Shown in pieces: positions 1 through 7,987 of a stretch of DNA of 64,000 bases. Below the pieces are notes generated by a model, which did not search any database, was not told where the DNA came from, and saw only the letters and a list, made by a program, of their open reading frames with translations. The translations under genes were made by a program, and so were the position numbers. Each line of letters begins with the position of its first letter. The stretch's first letter is position 1. Source of the DNA: CAMPKL01 sp963805925 (GTDB taxonomy: Bacteria > Acidobacteriota > Terriglobia > Bryobacterales > UBA6623); assembly GCA_963805925.1 (NCBI GenBank), contig CAWDWB010000007.1, forward strand, positions 1 through 64,000, in the 5' to 3' direction.

Positions 1-309
1 GAACGAGGCGTGGCGGAGCTGCTGATGGCGGCGATTATCGCGGCCTGCTTTCCGGCCGGGCTGGCTACGCGCAACAACATCTCGATCGACTTCCTGCGGC
101 GCGTTGTCGGACCGCGGCTCGAGCCGGTGATGGAGGCGATCGGCGGCCTGATGATCCTGGCCTTCAGGCGCCTGCCGACGTTCCGCTTCGTCGACCACAC
201 CGAACGCCTGGCCGCCCGTCACGAGATCACCCTGGTGACGGGCATTCCGGTCGCCCCGTTCTGGTGGTTCGTGACGGGCGTGTCGGGGTTGCCCGGATCA
301 ACTCGGTAG
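1..309 (+). pseudogene. TRAP transporter small permease (DctQ-like), 3' truncated and open at the left edge
   Basis: The frame is open from the window edge to a stop at 307-309. Residues encoded by about 10-270 look like the middle and end of a DctQ-type small permease of a tripartite (TRAP) transporter: a hydrophobic helix, the stretch ATRNNISIDFLRR typical of the cytoplasmic loop, a second hydrophobic segment, then HEITLVTGIPVAPFWWFVT at the start of the last helix. After FWWFVT the expected last membrane helix is missing and replaced by GVSGLPGSTR and a stop. That break lies where the convergent helicase gene of the mobile element ends, so I infer that the transporter gene was cut by element insertion, deletion, or an assembly join. 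The family call is from recognised sequence style only; a related small membrane protein is possible. Confidence 0.5.
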
Positions 310-1568
310 CTTTCAGCGAGAAAGTCGCCCAGCGGGTCGCATTCTTCGCGCCACTCCTGCCGGGCGGCTGCGACATCGGGCGGGTCGCCCAAGCCCTCCG
401 CCTGGTAGAGCCGGAAGCCTTCGAGCAACCAGCGAAGAATGCCCGACGCCTCGGCTCGGAGCTTGGCCGGCAGCGTCCGGTCTACCTTGTCGGCTGGGAC
501 TCGAAACTCGAAGCGAACGGGGTATATGCGCCCCCAGGTGGCGTCGCCTACGTCATTGATGTCCGGACGTTCGTTGCTGTCGATAAAAAGCTTGTGGGAA
601 GCTCCAAACTCGAAGGGGTTCTGGTATTTTCGGGCTACCTTGATTTTGCTGGCTTGGCCTTGGGTGAGGTACTTGAACTTTGCTGCGTCAAGCCGTTGTC
701 CTGATTCGGCCTCAGACGTTGTGGCGAAGCGGATACCGTGCAGGTCCGCCAAGTCGGCTTGGCTGTTATTGTCTGACTGCCGGCCATTGGCCAGCAGGCT
801 ACTAACAAGTATCTGCCCGGCATAGTCGCCAAGCACGTGGCGCACCGCCTCCAGAAACGTGGTTTTGCCGGAGTTCGTTGGGCCGAAGAAGGCGAATGCG
901 GCCTTGTCGTCGACCAGGCCCGAGAGCGACAGGCCGGCGGCCTTCTGCAGGAAAGCGACGCGGCTTCTAGCGGTCTGGCGCTGTTCTTCGGTGGCGTCTG
1001 GACGCATGCCCATGGCACCGCCTAGAAACCGGAGCCAGGTCGGACACTGGGCTTGAGGATCGTAGGCCGCGGCCGCCGTCTTGGTGATTAGGTGTTCCCG
1101 GCACGGCGGTACGAGTTGTCCCGTGCGAAGGTCCAGGGTGCCGTTGGGCAATCCAAGAAGGTAGGGGTCGGCGTCGCGATCGACCGCGCTGATGGTTACG
1201 CCGTCCATGCAGCGCAAAAGCTCCAGCGCGGCCCGAATGGCCTTGGCACCTTCGCTCTTGCGCGAGTGCACGCCGAGCTTATCGGCCTCGTCTCTGCGCA
1301 AGGTCGCCGCTTGTCGGTAGGTTTCGCGTGCCGTGTCGATGGCCCAGCGCTCGACAGCGCCATTTTTATCGCTTTCCCAGTGCAAGCCGTTCCATATGTC
1401 CCAGGCACGGAGTTCGCGGACGTGGCGAGCGTTTTTGCCGTGCAGCAAGAAGAAGCGTTCGGCGTTGCCGGCGTCTGTCTGGGGTTGGCGCGTCAGGTCC
1501 GGACGATCTGAAGCGCGGGCGTCCAAAGCGTTCTCCTCGGAAGGTGGGGGCGTCCATTGTGAGCCCAC
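219..1568 (-). CDS. Phage/plasmid-type SF3 helicase (D5-like), replication protein of the mobile element
   Basis: The 449-residue product has the layout of the C-terminal half of P4/D5-type primase-helicases. A D5_N-like stretch around residues 135-180 carries LGLPNGTLDLRTG. The SF3 helicase core follows, with a Walker A at about 229-236 (GPTNSGKT) and the downstream acidic and sensor motifs typical of superfamily 3. Coding similarity continues upstream of the GTG at 1568: the same frame up to about 1722 encodes a PriCT-like segment (GAGEAEILAELL, DSDVAKIARDVAERYP) that normally joins a primase domain to this helicase. It therefore probably was one protein with the Prim-Pol ORF just upstream. 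The last 16 or so residues read into the transporter remnant and are probably not native. Role: ATP-driven unwinding for element replication. Confidence 0.8.
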   Translation of the reverse strand: MGSQWTPPPSEENALDARASDRPDLTRQPQTDAGNAERFFLLHGKNARHVRELRAWDIWNGLHWESDKNGAVERWAIDTARETYRQAATLRRDEADKLGVHSRKSEGAKAIRAALELLRCMDGVTISAVDRDADPYLLGLPNGTLDLRTGQLVPPCREHLITKTAAAAYDPQAQCPTWLRFLGGAMGMRPDATEEQRQTARSRVAFLQKAAGLSLSGLVDDKAAFAFFGPTNSGKTTFLEAVRHVLGDYAGQILVSSLLANGRQSDNNSQADLADLHGIRFATTSEAESGQRLDAAKFKYLTQGQASKIKVARKYQNPFEFGASHKLFIDSNERPDINDVGDATWGRIYPVRFEFRVPADKVDRTLPAKLRAEASGILRWLLEGFRLYQAEGLGDPPDVAAARQEWREECDPLGDFLAESYRVDPGNPDTPVTNHQNGATGMPVTRVIS

Positions 1569-1714
1569 CGCGGGATAGCGCTCCGCTACGTCCCGAGCGA
1601 TCTTCGCTACGTCTGAGTCAGCTTTTGGAGGGTCGCAGTACTTGCTATTGAAGTCCAGCAGTTCCGCAAGAATTTCGGCCTCGCCCGCCCCGTAATGTCG
1701 AAGTCTGCCAGCGA

Positions 1715-2341
1715 CTAAACGAGGCGCCCGTGGCGTTCACCGCGCGTAACCCTGGAGCCCGAGGCGTTGGCCGTCGGCAGCAGTTGCGGGCCCCTGCCCT
1801 TAAGCAGGCCCAGGAGCCATTGCGGCGCTTCGGCGATCTCAGCTCCGCGGTCTACCCACTCGTAGGGAGTCCCGTTCGGATGGATGCTCGGCTCGACGAC
1901 GATGTAACCACGCTCCCCGCGAACGTCAATGCCTTTGCCGATCTTGCCGGTATTGTTGTTCCGCACGCGGAAGTCCGGGTAGCGAAAGAGGAAGTGGAGT
2001 CCGCCGCCACCAGTTCTCGAAGTCTTCGTCGGCGGGAGTTTGCCGTGCCAGGCTTCAAGTTCCGCCAGGCTGTCTTTGCCCCGTTGCCCGTCGACGTCGA
2101 TAACAAAGTAGCCAGCTCCGTCCTTTCCTGTACGGATACCGATATTCGCATGGGGGCACCCCTGCCACCGTTCGGCCGTTATTTTGGGATCTGTTGTCGC
2201 GTCAAGCAGGCCGTGAGCCGTGATCGGCTCCTTGTGCCGCGGCTTCAGAGGAAACACTGGCCAGCCGTTGGCTGCGTATCCAATCGCAGCTTCTGCAAGC
2301 CCAGGTGGCGCACCGTCGCCTTGATCAAATGCAGTCGCCAT
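1715..2341 (-). CDS. Bifunctional primase/polymerase (Prim-Pol) domain protein of the mobile element
   Basis: This 208-residue product matches the N-terminal Prim-Pol domain of archaeo-eukaryotic-type primases found in phages and integrated plasmids. Visible motifs are the metal-binding acidic pair in VIDVD (Asp82 and Asp84), the GGGGLHF histidine motif near residue 115, and IDVRGERGYIVVEPS, which is characteristic of the family. The ORF stops right after RHGRLV, exactly where family members continue into the PriCT helix bundle; that continuation is present in the -1 frame and joins the helicase ORF. So the gene is either split by a one-base indel near 1715-1722 or is naturally two overlapping ORFs. 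It would synthesise primers for element replication. Confidence 0.8.
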   Translation of the reverse strand: MATAFDQGDGAPPGLAEAAIGYAANGWPVFPLKPRHKEPITAHGLLDATTDPKITAERWQGCPHANIGIRTGKDGAGYFVIDVDGQRGKDSLAELEAWHGKLPPTKTSRTGGGGLHFLFRYPDFRVRNNNTGKIGKGIDVRGERGYIVVEPSIHPNGTPYEWVDRGAEIAEAPQWLLGLLKGRGPQLLPTANASGSRVTRGERHGRLV

Positions 2342-2413
2342 CCTAGTCGCCGCGGCGGTCGAGCGGTCCTGTCCGTCCCACGTCCTGTAGCCGTATTAAC
2401 CGATCGGAGGGCT

Positions 2414-2599
2414 TCATTGCTTCGCCTCCACCGAGCCCACGCGTTCGGCCCGGAGACCTTCTACATCGGACAGTCGGAACAAGTACATACCTTTGTCGAT
2501 GCGAATGGCCTGTAGCTTGCCTTCGGCGACGAGTTGACGAACACGTTCTGTGCTTAGATCTAAGACCCGGAGCTGCGGCACCGGATCGAATGAAGTCAT
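2414..2599 (-). CDS. Small helix-turn-helix protein, excisionase/MerR-like
   Basis: I take the start at 2599, giving 61 residues. The sequence contains LDLSTERVRQLVAEGKLQA followed by IDKGMYLFRLSDVE, the winged helix-turn-helix signature of excisionase and DNA-binding domain-17 proteins: a recognition helix after VRQL, then a wing ending in F-R-x-S-D-V. Such proteins in integrated elements act as recombination directionality factors or repressors. It lies upstream of the primase, in the same orientation, and divergent from the genes starting at 2675; the short gap between would hold the control region for both directions. Assignment to excisionase rather than repressor is inference. Confidence 0.65.
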   Translation of the reverse strand: MTSFDPVPQLRVLDLSTERVRQLVAEGKLQAIRIDKGMYLFRLSDVEGLRAERVGSVEAKQ

Positions 2600-2674
2600 T
2601 GATTGATGGCTGCATGTTTGGTCTTGCCCTCTACGGCAAGACCAAGGTAACATTGACATTTGTAAGAAAAACAA

Positions 2675-3025
2675 GTGCATACCAAAAAGCAGACGTTCCT
2701 TGACTTAGTGGCCAAGAATTTGGGAATCGACGACGAGGACCTAAAGCTCACTCGGACTCAGCGAAAGGTCGCGCTTGCATACTTCGACGAGGCGTACGAG
2801 GGCGATGCGATCGAGAGCGCTGCCGTTGATGCGGCCAATGCGATTGAAGCGGTTAAGGCAGCGATCCGAACCGATGGCGATCAAGTCCGTGACCTACGCT
2901 GGCCTTTGCTCAAGGAACTGGCCGAAGCTTGCGGGAGCGAGGAGTCGGCTGACGCCAACTATCGGACCGAAGCGATTACCCAAGAAGTTGAAGGTCTTTC
3001 CAGCGTCAGAACCTGGCCCTCCTGA
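2675..3025 (+). CDS. Small acidic hypothetical protein of the mobile element
   Basis: A 116-residue, acidic, mostly helical product that starts with GTG at 2675. I do not recognise the family. The first ~100 residues look like real coding sequence (balanced charge, Ala-rich helices such as DAANAIEAVKAAI). It sits between the divergent HTH gene and the integrase, in the same direction as the integrase. The last residues may be out of frame relative to the original protein, because the following ORF (in another frame) begins within it without an obvious start. It could be an accessory protein of the element; no function is assigned. Confidence 0.4.
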   Translation: MHTKKQTFLDLVAKNLGIDDEDLKLTRTQRKVALAYFDEAYEGDAIESAAVDAANAIEAVKAAIRTDGDQVRDLRWPLLKELAEACGSEESADANYRTEAITQEVEGLSSVRTWPS

Positions 3026-3512
3026 ACTCTCTCGGTACGCTACGTATCGCTTTGATGATCGCCTCTCCCTGGAGGGCGCTATCCGAGAACTGCGGCGCCT
3101 ATGGCCGAAGGCGCGAAGTGCGGGAATCGTTAGACAGACCAGACCACTGAACAAGCGAAAGATTGAACTTCTGCGGCATGTATGCATTGCCACACCGCAC
3201 GAAAGCTGGGAAGACAGACGTCGATCGTGGAACAAAGCCCGCCCGCCGAAAGAGCGGTTTGCGGACACGAAGGCAATGATCACGGCTTGTCACGACGCAG
3301 AGCAGAGTTTACTAGGCGATCGTCTCGCCTTGAGGTGGTTCTATCAACCCATCGCGCGCGTGCCCAATGCGGCCCTCAGGAAAATGCAACAGCTAGGCGA
3401 CTCCGACGCCATAAGAGAGGGTCGGCGAAGACAGGCGGCATGGCTCGGACAGTTCGGATCTGGTTTTGAAGTTGTTGGAAAGTCGAAGAAAGGAGGAAAG
3501 GAGAATGGGTAG
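2988..3512 (+). CDS. Integrase-associated hypothetical protein
   Basis: The start is uncertain: a TTG at 2988 is the best candidate inside the preceding ORF, giving about 174 residues. The product is basic and contains SLEGAIRELRRLWP, GIVRQTRPLNKRKIELLRHVC and a WEDRRRSWN segment. I recall similar small proteins beside integrases in acidobacterial elements, but no function is known to me. Its stop overlaps the integrase start (ATGGGTAG, 3505-3512), a sign of translational coupling, so the two are likely expressed together. A frameshift joining it to the ORF at 2675 is an alternative reading. Confidence 0.45.
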   Translation: MKVFPASEPGPPELSRYATYRFDDRLSLEGAIRELRRLWPKARSAGIVRQTRPLNKRKIELLRHVCIATPHESWEDRRRSWNKARPPKERFADTKAMITACHDAEQSLLGDRLALRWFYQPIARVPNAALRKMQQLGDSDAIREGRRRQAAWLGQFGSGFEVVGKSKKGGKENG

Positions 3513-4638
3513 TATCTACCGCCGCCGCTACAAAACAGCGGACGGCACGATCAAAGAGTCGCCGACTCTATGGATCAAATATTTCAGGGACGGCAAGTCG
3601 TACCGCGAGAGCGCCGGCACGTCAAAGGAAGGCGAAGCGAAACGCCTACTGAAGCTCCGCGAAGGCGATGCTGCACGAGGAGTGCCGATTGTCCCACGGG
3701 CGGGCCGCGTAAAGTTTCGCGAACTCGCGCAAGGGGTCGAGGACGACTATCGAATCAACGGCAAACGCACGCTCCGCGATCTCAAGATGCGATTACGGCT
3801 CCACCTATTGCCCTACTTCGGTGAATGTCGGGCCGACTCCATCACCACAGCCACGATCAACAAGTACGCCGCTCTCCGGCAAGAGCAAGGCGCGGCGAAT
3901 GGCTCGATCAATCGCGAACTTGCGATCGTCAAGCGAGCGTATTCGCTCGCCCAACAAGCCGGAACAATCCTGCACGGACCGCACGTTCCGCGGCTGAAAG
4001 AATCGAAGCCGCGAGCCGGATTCTTTGAGCGGGATCGCTTCGAGGTCCTCCAGCGCCACTTGCCGCCGACACTCCGACGGGTGGCTACCTTCAGCTACCT
4101 CACCGGCTGGCGGGTTCCGAGCGAAGTGCTCAAGCTCCAATGGAGGCAAGTCGACTTCCAGACGGGAATAGTCACGCTCGACCCCGGAACAACGAAACAC
4201 GAGGAGGGCAGGGTTTTCTACCTGCGAGGCGAGTTGCTTGAAACGCTTCGAGCGCAACGCGCCGTTACAGAGGAAGCGCAACGGCGACTCGCGGTGATCA
4301 TCCCTTGGGTGTGGCATCGCTCAAACGGCGAACGGATCCAGTCGTTCACCAAGGCTTGGAAGACCGCCTGCCGCTTGGCCGGAATTCCGGGGAGCAATTC
4401 CGCACGACTTCAGGAGAACGGCGGTCCCACCTCGTCCGCGCTGGAGCTCCCAGAATCGGTGGCCATACGATTGACCGGGCACAAGACCCGCAGCGTATTT
4501 GAAAGATACAATGTGACCAGTTCGACGGATCTGAAGAATGCCGCTGACGTGCTTGACCGGTTCCACAATCCTCACGGGCACGATTCCGGGCACAACTCGG
4601 GTCTTCGGGCACAATCGAAGGAAGTAGAGTCGCTGTAA
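3505..4638 (+). CDS. Tyrosine recombinase/integrase, catalytic box locally out of frame
   Basis: The ATG at 3505 follows a strong AGGAGG at 3491-3496 and gives 377 residues. Order: a beta-rich arm-binding N-terminus (RRRYKTADG, LWIKYFRDGKSYRE), a SAM-like core-binding domain at about 70-165, and a catalytic domain from about 175. Catalytic residues seen are Arg203 (TGWRVPSEV), His326 and Tyr335 (LTGHKTRSVFERY). The central H-x-x-R box is missing from the main frame: residues ~297-316 are scrambled, but the DNA encodes IPHDFRRTAV in one alternative frame and then HLVRAGAP in the other before the main frame resumes at ESVAIRL. At least three small indels must be present. If real, the enzyme is inactive. 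The stop lies 20 bp before the tRNA gene. Confidence 0.85.
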   Translation: MGSIYRRRYKTADGTIKESPTLWIKYFRDGKSYRESAGTSKEGEAKRLLKLREGDAARGVPIVPRAGRVKFRELAQGVEDDYRINGKRTLRDLKMRLRLHLLPYFGECRADSITTATINKYAALRQEQGAANGSINRELAIVKRAYSLAQQAGTILHGPHVPRLKESKPRAGFFERDRFEVLQRHLPPTLRRVATFSYLTGWRVPSEVLKLQWRQVDFQTGIVTLDPGTTKHEEGRVFYLRGELLETLRAQRAVTEEAQRRLAVIIPWVWHRSNGERIQSFTKAWKTACRLAGIPGSNSARLQENGGPTSSALELPESVAIRLTGHKTRSVFERYNVTSSTDLKNAADVLDRFHNPHGHDSGHNSGLRAQSKEVESL

Positions 4639-4658
4639 CTTATTGATTCCTCAGGTTC

Positions 4659-4734
4659 GGGCCCTTAGCTCAGTGGTTAGAGCTGCGGACTCATAATCCG
4701 TTGGTCGGGGGTTCAAATCCCTCAGGGCCCACCA
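4659..4734 (+). tRNA. tRNA with CAT anticodon (probably Ile2 type, possibly elongator Met)
   Basis: A complete cloverleaf can be drawn: acceptor GGGCCCT pairing with AGGGCCC, D-arm GCTC/GAGC, anticodon stem GCGGA/TCCGT around loop CTCATAA, T-arm GGGGG-TTCAAAT-CCCTC, discriminator A and an encoded CCA at 4732-4734. Anticodon CAT is shared by tRNA-Met and by tRNA-Ile2, whose C is modified to lysidine; the G-rich acceptor stem resembles Ile2, but this is not decisive. It follows the integrase stop by 20 bp in the same orientation. A decayed inverted copy of this tRNA together with the integrase 3' flank lies at 43844-43943. Confidence 0.93.
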
Positions 4735-5124
4735 AACAAGGTTACTCGTCATCAAACCGTTGGGGCCGGCATGCAGGTTTCCGCTGCCGGTTGAAAGCAC
4801 GAATTTTGCTCCCATATCGCACAATTAGGAGAATAGCCGCGTGGCGCGAAGGTGTAGCATGGAAAGGCGATTTCGTGATTCCGCGGCCGAGCGCGACGTG
4901 CGGCAGAGCCTTCTCCTAGTCTGCCTTGGGGCGGCAGATCCGAATCGAGTGCAGTAAGTTGATTCGAAGCGTCGGTCGAGCACTCTGGCGCAAGGTTTGA
5001 ATCGGACGGCTGACTGTGCCTCTTAGGCGCTGGCCCTTATCCTTGGTGACAGTTGTTCCCGACCGTCAGAGTTGTACGATATAGGGCGTCGGCTGCGCTC
5101 GCGCGGTCCCGCGGAGGTAGGTGA
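4735..5124. other. Intergenic stretch after the tRNA, no gene recognised
   Basis: About 390 bp without a convincing coding frame. The only open frame through it begins inside the tRNA and reads as low-quality sequence. The right end holds the ribosome-binding site GGAGG at 5113-5117 for the following gene. I see no insertion-sequence ends or long repeats here. Confidence 0.5.
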
Positions 5125-6192
5125 GTGCCGGATCAAGCCATGATTGTCGTCAATGCAGATGACCTTGGAACAAGCCAGCCTATAAACGACGCGACGTTCG
5201 CTCTTATGGAGCGGGGTCTCGTCACCTCCGCCACACTAATCGGGAACGCTCCCGCGGTTGCGGATGCCGCGATGAAAGTTAGCGCTTATCCTGCGTGTTC
5301 TTTTGGCGTTCACCTAAACGCTACGGTGTTTGCGCCCCTTCGCCCGAGCCCTGGCCTAGCGCCCATCTTGAACGACTCTGGCCACCTGAGTCAGAAACTC
5401 TGGCATGCTCGCTGGACACCAAAGTTGATCGGCGCTGTCTACCAGGAGTTGGAAGCCCAGGTCTTGAGTATCCTTGAACTCGGAGTTCCTATCAGTCACT
5501 TCGATTCCCACCAGCACATTCATTGCATCCCGGTCGTCACGGCGATCGTCAAGAGGTTGCAGCTCCGTTTTGGCATACGGCGCATGCGTTCGACTATCAA
5601 CATTTTGCCGCCGGCCCAGCCTGCAACCCTTCTTCGTTCGGTGAAGAAACGGCTGTTTCACGTCACCATTCGTAGTGTTTACGCTACGCGCACACCAGAC
5701 TACTTTGGGCCTTTCGAGGATGCCTATGCGCACGTGTGCCAGGGAACCCTGCCGAGAGGCATTGTCGAACTGATGGTGCATCCCGGAACATCCAACTCCG
5801 CTTACGAAAGGGAAGTGGGCCAGCTTGAATCCGACCGGCTGTCGCGCCTGGGCGGCAATGCGTCTTTGGCGTCGTACCATGTACTTGTGTGGATGCTTGT
5901 CCGACCCTCCAGACTCGAGGATGCGGAGGAGATCGCCGCGGTTAGCCTACGCAACGGCCTCACCAGTGCGAATGCTTCGAAACGTGGCTACGTTTGTGGC
6001 TACAGAATCCATTTCACAACGAGTTTCGGGATGTCCCTTGTGGTTGGGTCCTCGAAGACACGACCGGCAAGCTGGCTGGGGACGCTCACGAACGTTCACA
6101 TGGATGTCGTCATCTTGATCCCTATCCAGTTCACTGCCATCATTGCGTGGCCTTCCGCCCAGGCCCCGGATACCGCCAGGCGGCGGCTCTAG
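5125..6192 (+). CDS. ChbG/YdjC-family carbohydrate deacetylase, 3' end fused to the next gene
   Basis: The GTG at 5125 is chosen because GGAGG lies 7 bp upstream. Residues 1-255 form a YdjC-like fold: IVVNADDLG at the N-terminus (metal-binding Asp pair), HFDSHQHIH (His metal ligands) and ELMVHPGT near 215. The family removes acetyl groups from N-acetylated sugars with a divalent metal. The domain should end near residue 255 (ASYHVLV). Instead the ORF runs on into sequence that is the N-terminus of a GNAT-like protein (MLVRPSRLEDAEEIAA). Removing one G near 5891 would create TGATG, a stop overlapping a start, so the fusion probably reflects a one-base insertion. Residues after about 285 are out-of-frame noise. 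Confidence 0.75.
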   Translation: MPDQAMIVVNADDLGTSQPINDATFALMERGLVTSATLIGNAPAVADAAMKVSAYPACSFGVHLNATVFAPLRPSPGLAPILNDSGHLSQKLWHARWTPKLIGAVYQELEAQVLSILELGVPISHFDSHQHIHCIPVVTAIVKRLQLRFGIRRMRSTINILPPAQPATLLRSVKKRLFHVTIRSVYATRTPDYFGPFEDAYAHVCQGTLPRGIVELMVHPGTSNSAYEREVGQLESDRLSRLGGNASLASYHVLVWMLVRPSRLEDAEEIAAVSLRNGLTSANASKRGYVCGYRIHFTTSFGMSLVVGSSKTRPASWLGTLTNVHMDVVILIPIQFTAIIAWPSAQAPDTARRRL

Positions 6193-6980
6193 ACCGGCCT
6201 AGGCACCTATCTTGCCTCACCATGATGCCTTCTCGCTCCATGCAGTGCCAGCGAAGTTGCCTCCAAGGTGAGTGATGCAATTAAGATGGATCGCATGCCG
6301 ACTCCAGACTGGGCGGTGGCCAGGCTCTGGGTGACAGACTACGCCGCTTTCGCGACGTCAGTCCTCCGCAAGACGACAGTATGCCAATGCCACGCGTCTT
6401 TGGCCCAATCGTGGGAGCCAGGGCTTCATATTCAGGATCAATTGCGACGGCCTGCCTTGAGTCAAGCGACCGGAACCTGCCGGAGCGATAGGTTCGATGA
6501 GGAGTTCGATCATTTTTGGGATCGGCTTCGATGTTAATTGGGCCGCCTGCGGTGCTGTTCGATCGAGCGCCGCCCTCGAATAGGCGCTTCGGTGCCCAGT
6601 TGCGATCTGGAAAAGCTGTTCTCCTCGAGGTTGTCGAGAGAGGCGAGCTTAGGGGGTACGTCGTTTTGTTGGCGATCCAGCGCGCCCACCTGGGCCTAAA
6701 GCAGTACTTGATTGCCGACCTTCAAGCCATAGACGACGATCCCGAAATCCTACGAGCACTCTTGACGGGGGCCATCGCCGACGCAAAATCCGCCGGAGTT
6801 CATCTCGTGGAGATGCGCGGTTACTGCAAGAATAAAGTTGCGGTTGCGGAGGGAAATGGAACCCACGACGCCCACGAATACGGCGTCTGGCAAGCCTTCT
6901 ATCGCGCTCGAAACCCGTCAATTCGGGAGAAGTTGGACTCGCCAGCGTGTTGGGACTTCTCGCCTTTTGATGCCTTCTAA
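5893..6980 (+). pseudogene. GNAT-like acyltransferase gene broken by several frameshifts
   Basis: Pieces of one protein of roughly 360 residues appear in order but in changing frames: MLVRPSRLEDAEEIAA (from 5893), NPFHNEFRDVPCGWVLEDTT (about 6005-6065), PTPDWAVARLWVTDYAAF (about 6300-6350), and a C-terminal block from 6580 (LRGYVVLL, YLIADLQAIDDD, VHLVEMRGYCK, VWQAFYRA) ending in DFSPFDAF at 6980. The beta-strand pattern and the R-P-x-x-x-E-D-A opening fit GNAT-fold acetyltransferases of sugar or lipid biosynthesis loci. At least three frame changes are needed. A homologous C-terminal half lies on the other strand at 8521-8950. Sequence error would be an alternative to true decay. Confidence 0.65.
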
Positions 6981-6993
6981 TGGGGCCGAACTA

Positions 6994-7980
6994 CTAAGGC
7001 ATGCGGACGATGACGCTTCCCCAGGAATAGCCGACTCCGAATCCCACTAACATGATTAGTGATCCCGACTTGGCCGCGCCTTGTCCCATTGCTTCCTTGA
7101 GGGCAATTGGGATTGTCGAAGATACGGTATTCCCGCAGTCCCGCATGTAGACGAAAAAGCGATCGTCTGAAATTTTCATCCGCTTGCGTAGATGCTCAAG
7201 CATGAAGGCATTCGCCTGGTGGAAGATAAAGAGGTCGATGTCATCGACATTCAGCTGGGCCTTGTCGAGTAACTGCCGGACGTTTTTGGGGATTTCCCGG
7301 AGGGTGAAGGTGAAAATCTCGGGGCCGTTCATATAGAGCCCTTCCGTTCCGCCTGTTGGCGCACCCGGGCTTCCTCAGACCGCCGGATTCGCAGATGAGA
7401 TTTTTCGCTCCAGAGCCGTCCGTCCCGTAGACGAACGGTCCGATCGAGCACTTCGACTTCCGTCGTAGCGCTGATCAGCGTCGCCGCTGGCGGCGTCGCC
7501 AAAAATCGTCCGAACGCTGCGATCACTCCCGGCGAAGGCAGTTTGGTGATATGTGTCTGCGGTGAGGAGCAACACATTGCGCGACGGGTGTGACTCGATT
7601 AGACCCAACCGCGAGGCCCAGCCCATAGACGTAACCTGAACAGCCTAAGTTGAAATCAAGTGCGGCTATGCTTGTCGGCAACCCGAGACGGTCCTGGAGC
7701 AAACAAGCTGTGGTCGGAAGAAAGTAGTCCGGAGCCTGGGTACAGAAAAGGAGCGAACACCGATGCTCGACCGGTCGCAGATCCCCGAGTCGAGTAGCTT
7801 ATTCCCCGCACACACGGCCATGTCAGATGCGAGTTCGCCATCCGCAGCTATCCGTCTAGTCGCGATGCCGGTCTTCTCCTGATTTTGTCAACCTCCCAAT
7901 CGGGAAACTCATGTGATAAATCCTCGTTAGAGAGAGAAGTCTCCGGCAAATAATATTCGATCGCAAAGATACGCTGGCAT
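6994..7980 (-). pseudogene. 3-oxoacyl-ACP synthase III (KAS III/FabH-like), frame-disrupted
   Basis: Start ATG at 7980 lies 7 bp after the acyl carrier protein stop. Successive frames give FAIEYYLPETSLSNEDL, EKTGIATRRIAADGELASD, TQAPDYFLPTTACLLQDRLG, LDFNLGCSGYVYGLGLA with the active-site Cys, LLLTADTYH, and then a clean 112-residue ORF (6994-7332) with the His of FIFHQANAFM and the Asn of DCGNTVSSTIP. So the Cys-His-Asn triad is complete once frames are joined. Four or more indels break it. The enzyme condenses an acyl donor with malonyl-ACP; next to a dedicated ACP and a GNAT-like protein it probably made an acyl or keto-acyl group for a specialised lipid or sugar ester. Confidence 0.8.
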
Positions 7981-7987
7981 GTCGAGA

